Source: Vibrio sp. UBA2441
GTDB taxonomy: Bacteria > Pseudomonadota > Gammaproteobacteria > Enterobacterales > Vibrionaceae
Length of the DNA stretch: 64,000 nt
Reading direction: 5' to 3'
Assembly (NCBI GenBank): GCA_002342685.1
Contig: DDQN01000037.1
Coordinates: 16,825-80,824 of the forward strand
Numbering within the stretch: the stretch's first letter is position 1; each line of letters starts with the position of its first letter. Of the stretch, positions 1-8,301 are shown piece after piece. The notes beneath the pieces were generated by a model that searched no databases, was not told the DNA's origin, and saw only the letters and a list, made by a program, of their open reading frames with translations. A program made the translations under genes and the position numbers.

Positions 1-498
1 AATCTGACAGAGGCCTTTAAAGCCCTTAGTGTCAATGGCAGGGTGCCTGTACTCGAATTAGATAACGGCACAACTATTTGCGAATCCGTGGCAATCTGTC
101 GCTACTTTGAAGAGTTATATCCGGATAAGGTACCACTGTTTGGAAACACAGCTATAGAAAAAGCTCAGGTGGAAATGTGGCAGCGAGTCGTTGAGTTGCA
201 AGGCTTGTTAGTGGCATTTCAAGCGTTTAGAAATATCTCTGAAATCTACAGCGACAGAGAGCATTGCGTCGGAGCATGGGGGGATGAGTCCCGAAGCCGG
301 CTCATCGCCTTTCTTCCTACATTAGATCTTCAGTTATCCAAACATAGTTTTGTGGCTGGTGAGCACTTTAGTATTGCCGATATTACGGCATTCATTTTAA
401 TCGGTTTCCTGAAAAATCTAGATATTGATCTCGCTGATGAGCTCACTCATATAACCGTTTGGCGAGATAAAATAGCCACTCGTCCTGCATTTCAATAG
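1..498 (+). CDS. Glutathione S-transferase family protein, 5'-truncated by the window
   Basis: The frame is open from base 1, so the N-terminus lies outside the window; the GTG at 43 is internal, not a start. The visible part begins near the end of the thioredoxin-like domain. It has the cis-proline segment NGRVPVLE and the ES-A-x-x-RYFEE-YP segment that binds glutathione in this family. A helical C-terminal domain follows, with the conserved AGEHFSIADI N-capping motif. Substrate cannot be told; GSTs conjugate or reduce electrophiles with glutathione in the cytoplasm. It converges on the lacI gene across a short gap containing a hairpin. Confidence 0.85.
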   Translation, partial: NLTEAFKALSVNGRVPVLELDNGTTICESVAICRYFEELYPDKVPLFGNTAIEKAQVEMWQRVVELQGLLVAFQAFRNISEIYSDREHCVGAWGDESRSRLIAFLPTLDLQLSKHSFVAGEHFSIADITAFILIGFLKNLDIDLADELTHITVWRDKIATRPAFQ

Positions 499-577
499 GG
501 AGAAACAAAAAAATCCAGCATAAGCTCTAGCCTACACTGCAGGCTATGATGAAAATTGTCAGGATAATATTTAACTA

Positions 578-598
578 GGCAGAATAATTTATTCTGCC
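578..598. terminator. Near-perfect palindrome between convergent GST and lacI genes
   Basis: Arms of about 10 bases (GGCAGAATAA / TTATTCTGCC) surround a single central base, and the palindrome overlaps the lacI stop codon at 589-591. Its position between two convergent genes suggests a bidirectional transcription end. The T-tract is weak on both strands, so this could instead be an mRNA 3'-end stabiliser. Confidence 0.5.
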
Positions 599-1602
599 AA
601 AGTAGTGAGGTCAGATTTTCTTGGAACTATGGTACCTGTATACCAGTTTTTGATTACATAAGTTTTCTTTTCAAGCTTGTTCAGCATGAGCTTAGCCATC
701 TCTTCACCAACATCAAAAGTATCATAGCTGACCGTCGTTACCGAAGGTTTGCTATACCTACCCTGTTCGTAATCACCATACCCTGAAATTGATATATTCT
801 GACCCGGTAAAAAGCCTAACTCTTCACAGGCGGCGATAGTACCAATAGCCATATTATCATCAGCACAAAGGATTGCGGTTGGCCTTTTGGCTAACGACAA
901 TACTTCCTTGGCCAAACGAATAGCATCGTCTTCACTCAACTCACCATTTCGTACCCAGCGAGGGTCAACTTCCAGCCCAGCCTCCTCCATTGCCCGGTGA
1001 TAGCCCCTAAAACGAGACACCGACAATGTCAGCTCACTCGGGCCATCCAAAAATGCAATTTGAGTATGACCATGTTGAATCTGTCTTTTTGTCAGCCTAT
1101 AGAACACTTCGGCGTTATCTACATCGACAAAACTGTCCGGCTCAAAGCCCTCATCAAAACCATGGCAAATGAAAGGAAACTTTCTCTCCTTCAGCATCGT
1201 AATACGTTCATCGTTAATTCGCGTACGTACAACAAACAAGCCATCAATCATTCCGCTGTTTATAAAATCTTGATAGACCTTCTTCTCATCTTGAAAATCC
1301 GCGATGGTGGTTACCATTAGCTGATAGTCGTGCTTGGCCAAAAACGTTGACACACCCGCCAATACTTTAGAGAAGGCAGGAGAGACGAACATACGAGAGT
1401 TTGATGGAAGAACAATACCGACATTGCGAGATTTCCCAGAAGCCAATCTTTTAGCCGTCGCATTAGGCTTGTACCCCATGGCCTTCGCAGTATCGAACAC
1501 TTTTTTTCGTGTCTCCGGATTAACATCGCTATAGCCATTAAGTGCTCTGGAAACGGTTGATTTTGACAGCCCAAGCGATTCAGCTAATTTTTTTATCGAC
1601 AT
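589..1602 (-). CDS. LacI-family transcriptional regulator of the adjacent glucoside operon
   Basis: A 337-residue LacI/GalR-type repressor. Residues 1-50 form the helix-turn-helix (LAESLGLSKSTVSRALNG) and hinge helix, followed by a periplasmic-binding-protein-like ligand domain starting near VGIVLPSN. The ATG start has an AGGA ribosome site. It is encoded on the same strand as, and 287 bases downstream of, the ABC transporter operon, but two hairpins separate them. It therefore probably has its own promoter. The two identical palindromes at 8058 and 8191 are the natural candidates for its operators; that link is an inference. The effector is likely the sugar or glycoside handled by the operon. 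Confidence 0.9.
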   Translation of the reverse strand: MSIKKLAESLGLSKSTVSRALNGYSDVNPETRKKVFDTAKAMGYKPNATAKRLASGKSRNVGIVLPSNSRMFVSPAFSKVLAGVSTFLAKHDYQLMVTTIADFQDEKKVYQDFINSGMIDGLFVVRTRINDERITMLKERKFPFICHGFDEGFEPDSFVDVDNAEVFYRLTKRQIQHGHTQIAFLDGPSELTLSVSRFRGYHRAMEEAGLEVDPRWVRNGELSEDDAIRLAKEVLSLAKRPTAILCADDNMAIGTIAACEELGFLPGQNISISGYGDYEQGRYSKPSVTTVSYDTFDVGEEMAKLMLNKLEKKTYVIKNWYTGTIVPRKSDLTTLAE

Positions 1603-1673
1603 AACTTATTGGTTCCTAACAACAGCGCGCTCCTAACAACGGGGTCAACTATACTACTATCTGACAATCTAAG

Positions 1674-1692
1674 AAGATCTGGTGCAGATCTT
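1674..1692. promoter_or_regulatory. Inverted repeat AAGATCT-N5-AGATCTT upstream of lacI
   Basis: A perfect 7-base inverted repeat with a 5-base spacer, 72 bases upstream of the lacI start codon. It does not resemble the CCGG-centred palindromes near 8058, so it may be a site for another protein or part of a leader hairpin. Between it and the start, the 10-mer TCCTAACAAC occurs twice (1614-1623, 1631-1640); the copy nearer the gene overlaps its ribosome site. Confidence 0.35.
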
Positions 1693-1783
1693 TATTGAAG
1701 TAAGCCATATTGGCAAGCTTTTCATAATTTTCATTCCAAACAACGCAATTAAAAAATGGCTCATTTATTAACCCATAACCAGC

Positions 1784-1840
1784 ACCATCGAAGTATTATC
1801 GTAATCCAAAGACTTCGATGGTTATCTATTCGTTTTTTTT
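1784..1840 (+). repeat. 11-bp perfect inverted repeat followed by T8 on the + strand
   Basis: ACCATCGAAGT (1784-1794) and ACTTCGATGGT (1812-1822) are perfectly complementary with a 17-base loop; a run of eight T lies at 1833-1840. On the + strand this looks like a terminator with an overlong gap before the T-run, yet no + strand gene precedes it. It may block antisense read-through, or form a second hairpin in the 3' end of the leftward ABC operon. Confidence 0.4.
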
Positions 1841-1854
1841 CGCTGTAACGAATA

Positions 1855-1882
1855 AACCCCTTACAACTAAGTACAAGGGGTT
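1855..1882 (-). terminator. Probable terminator of the phosphorylase-ABC transporter operon
   Basis: AACCCCTT / AAGGGGTT arms of 8 bases with a 12-base loop lie 8 bases after the ATPase stop codon. On the minus strand the hairpin is followed by TTTATTCG, a weak U-tract. Position and GC-rich stem support a terminator. Confidence 0.6.
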
Positions 1883-1889
1883 AACATTA

Positions 1890-2987
1890 TTACAGTCTTT
1901 CTTCTGTTTCTGTATCAAACAATAATATTCTGGACAAATCGACCAGTAATTCCATTTTATCACCCTTTTCCACTTCAGATCGTAAGTCTAAACGAGCCTT
2001 AACATTATGACCGTTTAATTGGAAAAGCACTTCTTTGTCAAAGCCCATCGGCTCGACTAAGTCAATCTCAATATTGTTGAAGTCAAATGTTCGTTCTGTT
2101 TCAGAAAAGTGAACTTTATCATTGAAAAAGTCTGGACGAATGCCTACTTTAACCTTCATACCTTGAACATCGATCTGATTTTTATAGTGCACGTTTATTA
2201 ATTTGTCACGGTCAATGGTGTATCCACCAACATCCAGATACTGATCATAAAGCGTGCCTTCAATAATATTCATTGATGGTGAACCAATAAATGTCGCAAC
2301 AAAGATATTAACGGGATCCAGGTATATCTCCATTGGTGTGCCTACTTGTTCTATGATGCCATCACGCATCACCACAACCCGATCCGCAAGTGTCATCGCT
2401 TCCACCTGATCGTGTGTAACATAAACGCTGGTACGGCCAAATTTGTTATGAATTTGACCAATCTCGGTGCGCATATGATTACGCAACTTTGCGTCTAGAT
2501 TCGACAATGGTTCATCAAACAAGAAACAGTCAGCATCACGAATAATTGCCCGCCCCATCGCCACACGCTGCCGTTGTCCACCTGACAAGTCTGCTGGTTT
2601 ACGTTTTAGGTACTCATCTAACTTCAACATCTTGGAGACTTCAACGAGTCGCGTTTGAATTTCAGCTTCATCCATTTTTAATCTACGCAGTGCAAACACG
2701 ATATTTTCTTCAACGGTTTTATGCGGATAAAGTGCGTAGTTCTGGAACACCATAGCAATATTACGATTTTGTGGCTCAACATGAGTCATCACATTTTCGC
2801 CAATCTGAATATCGCCTGATGTTGGTTGTTCAAGACCTGCGATCATGCGTAACGTCGTCGATTTCCCGCAACCAGAAGGGCCAACCAATACAACAAACTC
2901 ACCATCTTGTATTTCTAGGCTGATGTCTTTTACGACCTTAGTTTCGCCGTAATTTTTGATAATATTTTTTAATGAAATAGAAGCCAT
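1890..2987 (-). CDS. ABC transporter ATPase, MalK/UgpC/MsmK type
   Basis: A 365-residue ATPase of carbohydrate importers (CUT1 class). Walker A GPSGCGKST spans about residues 36-44, the LSGGQ signature 134-138, Walker B FLFDEP 155-160, and the switch histidine is H192. A C-terminal regulatory OB-like domain follows, as in MalK. All catalytic motifs are intact, so a homodimer can power the two permeases encoded just upstream (5 bases from the MalG-like gene). It is the last gene of the operon. This ATPase type is often shared between several sugar importers. Confidence 0.93.
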   Translation of the reverse strand: MASISLKNIIKNYGETKVVKDISLEIQDGEFVVLVGPSGCGKSTTLRMIAGLEQPTSGDIQIGENVMTHVEPQNRNIAMVFQNYALYPHKTVEENIVFALRRLKMDEAEIQTRLVEVSKMLKLDEYLKRKPADLSGGQRQRVAMGRAIIRDADCFLFDEPLSNLDAKLRNHMRTEIGQIHNKFGRTSVYVTHDQVEAMTLADRVVVMRDGIIEQVGTPMEIYLDPVNIFVATFIGSPSMNIIEGTLYDQYLDVGGYTIDRDKLINVHYKNQIDVQGMKVKVGIRPDFFNDKVHFSETERTFDFNNIEIDLVEPMGFDKEVLFQLNGHNVKARLDLRSEVEKGDKMELLVDLSRILLFDTETEERL

Positions 2988-2992
2988 AATAA

Positions 2993-3961
2993 TTAACCTT
3001 TTACACCGCCATCAGTTTTGCCGCTGTCCATATGACGCATAGCAAATAAGAAACAAACAATAATTGGAGCCAGAGTCAGCATGGAAGCCGCCATGATGCG
3101 ATCCCATATTGCATTTTTCGACAAAAATAGTTCCTGAAGAGCAAGAGGCAATGTGTAGAACTCTTTAAATTGTTTTAAGAAGACGGATGCAAACAAATAT
3201 TCATTCCATCCGATAATAAAGCAGTACATAAATACGGTCGCCAACATAGGTAACGACAACGGGATAACTACTTTGAGTATTGCTTCCCTACGAGAATAGC
3301 CGTCCATCATTGCCGCTTCTTCCAGTGCAAATGGGATTGTACGGAAATAGTTACCCAGCATATAAAGCGCCACAGGAAGGGTCTGGACAATATATATAGC
3401 AAATAAACTAACTACCGAGCCCCACATGCTAGTCGCCAACCCCACATTCACCGCCATCTGGTAGAGTGGAACCATCAATAAAACACCGCCCACCATATAA
3501 ACAAATAACACCGAACGCTGAACAACTACCTGACCTCTAAAACGAAGCCGACTTATGGAGTAAGCGCCCATGACAGCAAATACTAGTGATATAAGCGCAG
3601 CACCTGCAGAAATAGCGAAGCTATTCAACATGTAGCGCCCAAAAGGAAATACATCATTTCCACCAATATATTTTGCCGCTATAGCCTCCTTTTTCGCCTT
3701 TGGTATTTTAGGGTTATCCAATATTTTCTTAATCGCTGGCGGAAGTTCGACTTCCTTCACCTCATTTAACCCAAGTAACTCCTTGTAAGCATCTAAATTA
3801 ACCACTTGAGGGATCAATGAAGGATTACCCCAATCGAACTGATGTTTTAGTGAAGTCGATAATATCTGAGCAAAAGGCAATAGACAGAAGCTCACCAGCA
3901 ACATTATCGCCATCCAGAATCCGATTCGTTTTTTTACTGTTTGTTTACCCAACATATTCAC
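2993..3961 (-). CDS. ABC sugar permease, MalG type, with a charged periplasmic insertion
   Basis: A 322-residue inner-membrane subunit with about six membrane helices and the EAA loop (EEAAMMDGYSRREA) that docks on the ATPase. The first helix is followed by an extended loop at about residues 50-105 rich in Lys, Glu and Pro, longer than in typical 270-280-residue family members. It resembles the periplasmic insertion seen in some MalG/ThuG-like proteins. It abuts the MalF-like gene without a gap (stop at 2993, upstream gene ends at 3962), which indicates translational coupling. Confidence 0.9.
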   Translation of the reverse strand: MNMLGKQTVKKRIGFWMAIMLLVSFCLLPFAQILSTSLKHQFDWGNPSLIPQVVNLDAYKELLGLNEVKEVELPPAIKKILDNPKIPKAKKEAIAAKYIGGNDVFPFGRYMLNSFAISAGAALISLVFAVMGAYSISRLRFRGQVVVQRSVLFVYMVGGVLLMVPLYQMAVNVGLATSMWGSVVSLFAIYIVQTLPVALYMLGNYFRTIPFALEEAAMMDGYSRREAILKVVIPLSLPMLATVFMYCFIIGWNEYLFASVFLKQFKEFYTLPLALQELFLSKNAIWDRIMAASMLTLAPIIVCFLFAMRHMDSGKTDGGVKG

Positions 3962-4825
3962 TTACCACTTCAAAATTTTCTTAACATAGAACCAGATAAG
4001 CACACACAAGAATCCGAACTGAATGACGGATGTTGCCGCGGCAAGCCCTTGGTCAATGATTCCGGTAAACGCCTGATAATAGGTAAATACCGGCAATGTT
4101 TGTACATTTGGTGCGAGTAGGTATACGTCTTCAAAACGGTTTAAGTTCCAGATTAAACGAAGAATAACCACAGTCGCTAACACGAAATATATCTCTGGCA
4201 ATGTGACATGGAAAAAACGTCCTACAGGACCATATCCATCAATTGCGGCAGCCTCATACTGATCTTTAGGAATGGATTGCAGCTTTGATAAAATCAACAA
4301 ATACGCGATTGGAAAGTGCTTCCAGATATCAAAAACTATCACCACCCAAACCGCAGATTCAGGGTTACCTATTAAATTGGTTCTGGTATCCGTTAGGTTA
4401 AGTACATCGACAATTAACCAGTTGAATACCCCATTAACAGGGTCAAACAAAAACTGCCAGCCAAAAACCACCGATATTACTGGAGCAAAATAGGGCATCA
4501 AAATAGCAGCGCTAACCAAGCCACGGCCTTTAAACGGTTCACGCATTAATAGTGCAACCAAAAGACCAAGAACGGTTGTACCTGCTACCGTGCCAAACAA
4601 ATAAACGACCGTTGTACCGATGGACGAGTAGTAATCAGGATTGGATAACAGTTTCGAATAGTTATCTAATCCGACAAATAACTTGTCACCGTTCAACTTA
4701 ACGTCAAAAAAACTTAAATAGACATTAAATACAATTGGATAGAGTATTAAAAGCGCGATGAAAACAATGGTTGGTGATACTAACTTCCAACCAAGCTTCG
4801 CCTCTGCTCTCTCTAATGGAGTCAT
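3962..4825 (-). CDS. ABC sugar permease, MalF/UgpA type
   Basis: A 287-residue inner-membrane subunit with six predicted helices and the EAA motif EAAAIDGYGPVGRFFHVTLP near residues 190-210. It pairs with the MalG-like subunit to form the translocation channel. Size matches YcjO of E. coli (about 290 residues), whose operon has the same composition of phosphorylase, binding protein and two permeases. A 97-base gap with a hairpin separates it from the binding-protein gene. Confidence 0.9.
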   Translation of the reverse strand: MTPLERAEAKLGWKLVSPTIVFIALLILYPIVFNVYLSFFDVKLNGDKLFVGLDNYSKLLSNPDYYSSIGTTVVYLFGTVAGTTVLGLLVALLMREPFKGRGLVSAAILMPYFAPVISVVFGWQFLFDPVNGVFNWLIVDVLNLTDTRTNLIGNPESAVWVVIVFDIWKHFPIAYLLILSKLQSIPKDQYEAAAIDGYGPVGRFFHVTLPEIYFVLATVVILRLIWNLNRFEDVYLLAPNVQTLPVFTYYQAFTGIIDQGLAAATSVIQFGFLCVLIWFYVKKILKW

Positions 4826-4845
4826 GAGAATAATTCCTTTCAGGT

Positions 4846-4868
4846 GAGGCTACTGTCAAAGTAACCTC
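4846..4868 (-). repeat. Intercistronic hairpin after the binding-protein gene
   Basis: GAGGCTACT and AGTAACCTC pair with one mismatch around a 5-base loop, between the solute-binding-protein gene and the first permease gene. No T-run follows on the minus strand. Hairpins here are known from malE-malF-type operons, where they raise binding-protein mRNA over permease mRNA; that role is inferred. Confidence 0.35.
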
Positions 4869-4922
4869 AAGTGATTACCTGCAACAATTACTTACCTAAT
4901 TGTCACAGATAATATGTTTCCG

Positions 4923-6272
4923 TTACTTAGCAACGATTTCTTGCATCTGCTTCTCAGCCCACTCCAGCGACTGTTTCGCACTTTTGTCTTCTATAACAGC
5001 ACTGTAGATCATGCGAGGGATAACTTGCTTGGAGAATATTTCGCCTGATTTAGGGAACGCTTTACCATCAACAACTGAGAAGTTTTTAATCGAATCAAAT
5101 CCACCAACAATTTCTTTAATCGATTCTTTCCCGTAACGCTGAAAGATACCTTTAGGGTCATTCAAGAATTCATCAGTTTCAGCAATATCACGTAACATCG
5201 GCAAGTGACCACCTGGTGCCATGTGTGAGTAAGCAATCACTTGCTCTGGTTCATTCATATACTCAAGAAAAGCTTTGGTTGCATCCACTTCAGCTTTGTC
5301 TTTCGAATTCATGATAGAGAAGCCTACTAAAGTACCGAAGGTAGACGGTGACTTTTGAGTAATGGTTGCAGCTAAACGAGTATTTTTGGATAAGTTAGGA
5401 TCGAACGTCGCCCCTTTCAGGTTTTGAAAGTTTTCTGTCCCCAGCGAGCTAGCCGCGGCCTCCGCTAATGCCAGATCATCCATGATGTAAGTCGAATAGA
5501 AAAACATCGCTAACTTACCTTGCAGGTAATAATCACGTGCTCGCCAGGTTTGGGGGCCTGGAGGGTTATACTGCGCAAGACGCTTATAGAAATCTAACGT
5601 TTCTTCCTGTGCTTTCGAATTGAATATAAGATTGCCATTTTTGTCGAATTGGCCGGCATCATTAGAGAGCGCAAATTGAGTATAAACCTGTTCCGCATAC
5701 GCGTCTGACTTAGTTCCTATCAAGATACCGTATTGGTTTTCTGCAGGTTTGCTGAAATGTTTCGCCGCTTTTTCAATATTTTCCCACGTTGTTGGTGGCT
5801 CCAGACCCGCATCCTTAAACCAGTCCGCTCGATACCAGATACCTTGCACCCAACCTCGATATGGAACCGCCACGTACTTTTGTGTGTCCTGATTTTGGAT
5901 AAGCTTTAACGCACCTTGGTAAAAGCGGGATTCGCCTAATGTTTTCACTACTTCGGTTGTTGCATCAACATCAACAATACCTTGGTCTGCGAAAGCTAAA
6001 GACAAATTCGATCCAACTTCAACAATGTTTGGTAATGTATTAGAAGCGGACGCCGCTGCGATTTGAGTTGGAATTTCATTTTCATCAACCGCAACGATTT
6101 CAACATTAATGCCGGGGTTTAATGCCTCAAAGACTTCCGCCATCACTTCAATGGTCTGAATACGATCTGATTGTGTCAGGGTCGTCCAGTATTCAATGGT
6201 TGTCGCTTGCGCCAGGCTAGACAGTGTCATCCCAGCGGCCGCTAATCCAAGAGTCAGAGTTTTCAGTTTCAT
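4923..6272 (-). CDS. Periplasmic sugar-binding protein of the ABC importer
   Basis: A 449-residue extracellular solute-binding protein (SBP_bac_1 family). A signal peptide of about 23 residues ends at SLAQA before TTIEYWTT. The mature part has the two-lobe fold features of CUT1 proteins, including the GRxxFxxGKLAM-like segment (RDYYLQGKLAMFFYS) near residue 250. It probably captures a glucoside in the periplasm for the neighbouring permeases. The start has an AAGGAT ribosome site, 22 bases after the phosphorylase stop codon. Confidence 0.9.
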   Translation of the reverse strand: MKLKTLTLGLAAAGMTLSSLAQATTIEYWTTLTQSDRIQTIEVMAEVFEALNPGINVEIVAVDENEIPTQIAAASASNTLPNIVEVGSNLSLAFADQGIVDVDATTEVVKTLGESRFYQGALKLIQNQDTQKYVAVPYRGWVQGIWYRADWFKDAGLEPPTTWENIEKAAKHFSKPAENQYGILIGTKSDAYAEQVYTQFALSNDAGQFDKNGNLIFNSKAQEETLDFYKRLAQYNPPGPQTWRARDYYLQGKLAMFFYSTYIMDDLALAEAAASSLGTENFQNLKGATFDPNLSKNTRLAATITQKSPSTFGTLVGFSIMNSKDKAEVDATKAFLEYMNEPEQVIAYSHMAPGGHLPMLRDIAETDEFLNDPKGIFQRYGKESIKEIVGGFDSIKNFSVVDGKAFPKSGEIFSKQVIPRMIYSAVIEDKSAKQSLEWAEKQMQEIVAK

Positions 6273-6294
6273 ACTATATCCTTATGGTTAGGAT

Positions 6295-7989
6295 TTATTG
6301 TTCATTTTTCAACCACATCGTTTGATATGGTTGTAGGGTTACTGTGGTCATGACCACTTCATCTGTTAAAATGTCTCTATTGAGATCATCAAGTAAACAG
6401 CGAGTATCAAGTTCTACAGATTCGTTACTAATATTCACTACCACAGCAACACTTTCATTTCTCACCATGGTAACGAGTTTAGAGTTGGTTTGGATAATTC
6501 TTTGTGATGCGCTTGGCGCAAATGCTTTTTCACCTTTACGAGCAGATAACAAGGTCTTATAGCGTTCAAGGACTTTATGACGACGATGATTGGGATCATT
6601 CAGCTCACGCTCAATAATATCGCTTTGTAATTTCTCGCGGTTAATAGCGCGGTTATACCCCAGTTTTTCAAGACCGTATGTATCGTTGGTCGACCCAAGC
6701 AAGCTATGTACGTAAATACCCGGAACACCAGCCAGTGACAACAAAATAGATTGAGCAGTCATAAAGCGGTCAACGTTGACCTCTTCGCTTGCATCAATAT
6801 CGCTCACTGCATCAAAATAGTTGATATTCAATTCATAAGGGCTTTGAGTCCCATCACCGTTATCTTTAAAAGAGACACGTCCACCGTTAGTCAACACGAC
6901 ATTTTTTAAATGATCCACTTGCTGTTTATTCAAGATACCTTCAACAGGACGAACACCGATCCCATCGTGTGAGGCGAGGAAATTGAAAAAAGTGGTTTTA
7001 TCTGAACACGGTTCTAGCTCACTCATCCACTCAACAATTTTTTCACTGTTCCCTGTTTGCAGAGTATGCAAAGTCAGTGGTGGTAACGGAAATTGGTACA
7101 CTAGGTGTGCTTCATTTTCGCCATTGCCAAAATAACTGATGTTATCTTTATGTGGCACATTCGTCTCTGTGATCAACTTGACATGTGGAGTGACGGATTC
7201 AACGATTGCACGCATTGCCTGAACCAAAGCGTGGCATTGTGGTTGATGGATACAAGGTGTATCCAGTTCTTTCCACATAAAACCTATTGCATCCAGGCGA
7301 ATAAACGAAGCGCCCTGTTGAGCATAGAAAAGCAGTAGTTCTACAATCTTAGCGAATACTTCTGGGTGACGAAAATTGAGGTCTATCTGATCTTCACTAA
7401 ACGTTGTCCAAATATGCTTTTGCCCATGAGCTGTCTCAAACGTCGTCAACAATGGCAGAGCTCTGGGGCGTGTCACCGAGCTGTAATCTCTGTCTGGTAG
7501 GGCTTCGACAAAGAAATTTTTATATTCTTCGTCTCCGGCAAGATAGCTTTTGAACCAATCACTCGATTTAGAGATATGATTAATCACACCATCAAACATC
7601 AAGTCAAAATCTTGTGACAACGCATTAACGTCATTCCAGTCACCCAATTCTGGATTAATTTTCCAATAATCTACTACCGAAAATCCATCATCAGACGTAT
7701 ATGGAAAACACGGTAAAATGTGTACTGCGGATATATAATCTTTTACGTTTCGGCTTAAGAAGTTGCGCAAAGTGCGCATAGGCACTTCATTTTCTTTCTG
7801 AATAGAATCACCATAGGTGATCAACATGATGTCATTTTGATCTACCCATAATTTCTTATTATTTACCGAATCAAATTTAGCAATTCTTTCAATCAACTCA
7901 GGAAGAAACTCATTCAATTGTGCTGGTGCATACACACCGGCCAATATCTGCTGTAAATTATTTTTAAGGTTTTTATGTTCAAGCTTCAT
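6295..7989 (-). CDS. GH13_18 glycoside phosphorylase, probably glucosylglycerate (or related glucoside) phosphorylase
   Basis: A 564-residue enzyme of the sucrose-phosphorylase subfamily. The nucleophile is D233 in FIRLDAIGF, the acid/base E275 in LITETNVPH, and the transition-state Asp D342 in ASHDGIG. Phosphorolysis would release glucose 1-phosphate plus the aglycone. True sucrose phosphorylases are about 490-505 residues. The roughly 40-residue N-terminal extension, the RALPLLT loop and the CIHQPQ segment match the longer group that contains E. coli YcjM, a glucosylglycerate phosphorylase. No signal peptide: it acts in the cytoplasm on imported substrate. First gene of the operon, under two palindromic operators. 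Exact specificity (glucosylglycerate, glucosylglycerol or sucrose) is not proven. Confidence 0.8.
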   Translation of the reverse strand: MKLEHKNLKNNLQQILAGVYAPAQLNEFLPELIERIAKFDSVNNKKLWVDQNDIMLITYGDSIQKENEVPMRTLRNFLSRNVKDYISAVHILPCFPYTSDDGFSVVDYWKINPELGDWNDVNALSQDFDLMFDGVINHISKSSDWFKSYLAGDEEYKNFFVEALPDRDYSSVTRPRALPLLTTFETAHGQKHIWTTFSEDQIDLNFRHPEVFAKIVELLLFYAQQGASFIRLDAIGFMWKELDTPCIHQPQCHALVQAMRAIVESVTPHVKLITETNVPHKDNISYFGNGENEAHLVYQFPLPPLTLHTLQTGNSEKIVEWMSELEPCSDKTTFFNFLASHDGIGVRPVEGILNKQQVDHLKNVVLTNGGRVSFKDNGDGTQSPYELNINYFDAVSDIDASEEVNVDRFMTAQSILLSLAGVPGIYVHSLLGSTNDTYGLEKLGYNRAINREKLQSDIIERELNDPNHRRHKVLERYKTLLSARKGEKAFAPSASQRIIQTNSKLVTMVRNESVAVVVNISNESVELDTRCLLDDLNRDILTDEVVMTTVTLQPYQTMWLKNEQ

Positions 7990-8057
7990 CGCTCTGTTCC
8001 ACTATTTCTGGATATTTAACTATCGTGTATTGCAAAAAACCTTCTTCCAAAAACGAC

Positions 8058-8071
8058 CAAAACCGGTTTTG
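8058..8071. promoter_or_regulatory. LacI-type operator O1 (CAAAACCGGTTTTG)
   Basis: A perfect 14-bp palindrome with central CCGG, 69 bases upstream of the phosphorylase start codon. An identical copy lies at 8191. Even palindromes with a central CG step are typical of LacI-family operators, and a LacI gene flanks the operon. Its position suits repression of the leftward promoter. Confidence 0.75.
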
Positions 8072-8190
8072 ATAAAGGCTAAAAAAAATGAGAACCCATT
8101 CTCATATAACGACTCTTACCTTTCTTTATTTTATACTAGACAGGATTTAACTTGGTTAATTTGAAGCTCGTCACCTTTTCAGCAACAAAC

Positions 8191-8204
8191 CAAAACCGGT
8201 TTTG
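8191..8204. promoter_or_regulatory. LacI-type operator O2 (CAAAACCGGTTTTG)
   Basis: Identical to O1, centre to centre 133 bases away and about 98 bases before the glycosyltransferase start. The pair could allow DNA looping, or each could control one of the two divergent promoters. Confidence 0.75.
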
Positions 8205-8301
8205 ATATTCAGTTTATTAATGTGAATTTGGTCACTTTTTAAAATCTGCCACTATCATTAAATGCAACTCTAATTAATAAGTAGCTATAGGCAATATTTA
8301 A

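Noticed and set aside
528..546. TAGCCT-N7-AGGCTA inverted repeat after the GST gene
   Set aside because: Only 6-bp arms and no T-tract; the palindrome at 578-598 is the better 3' structure.
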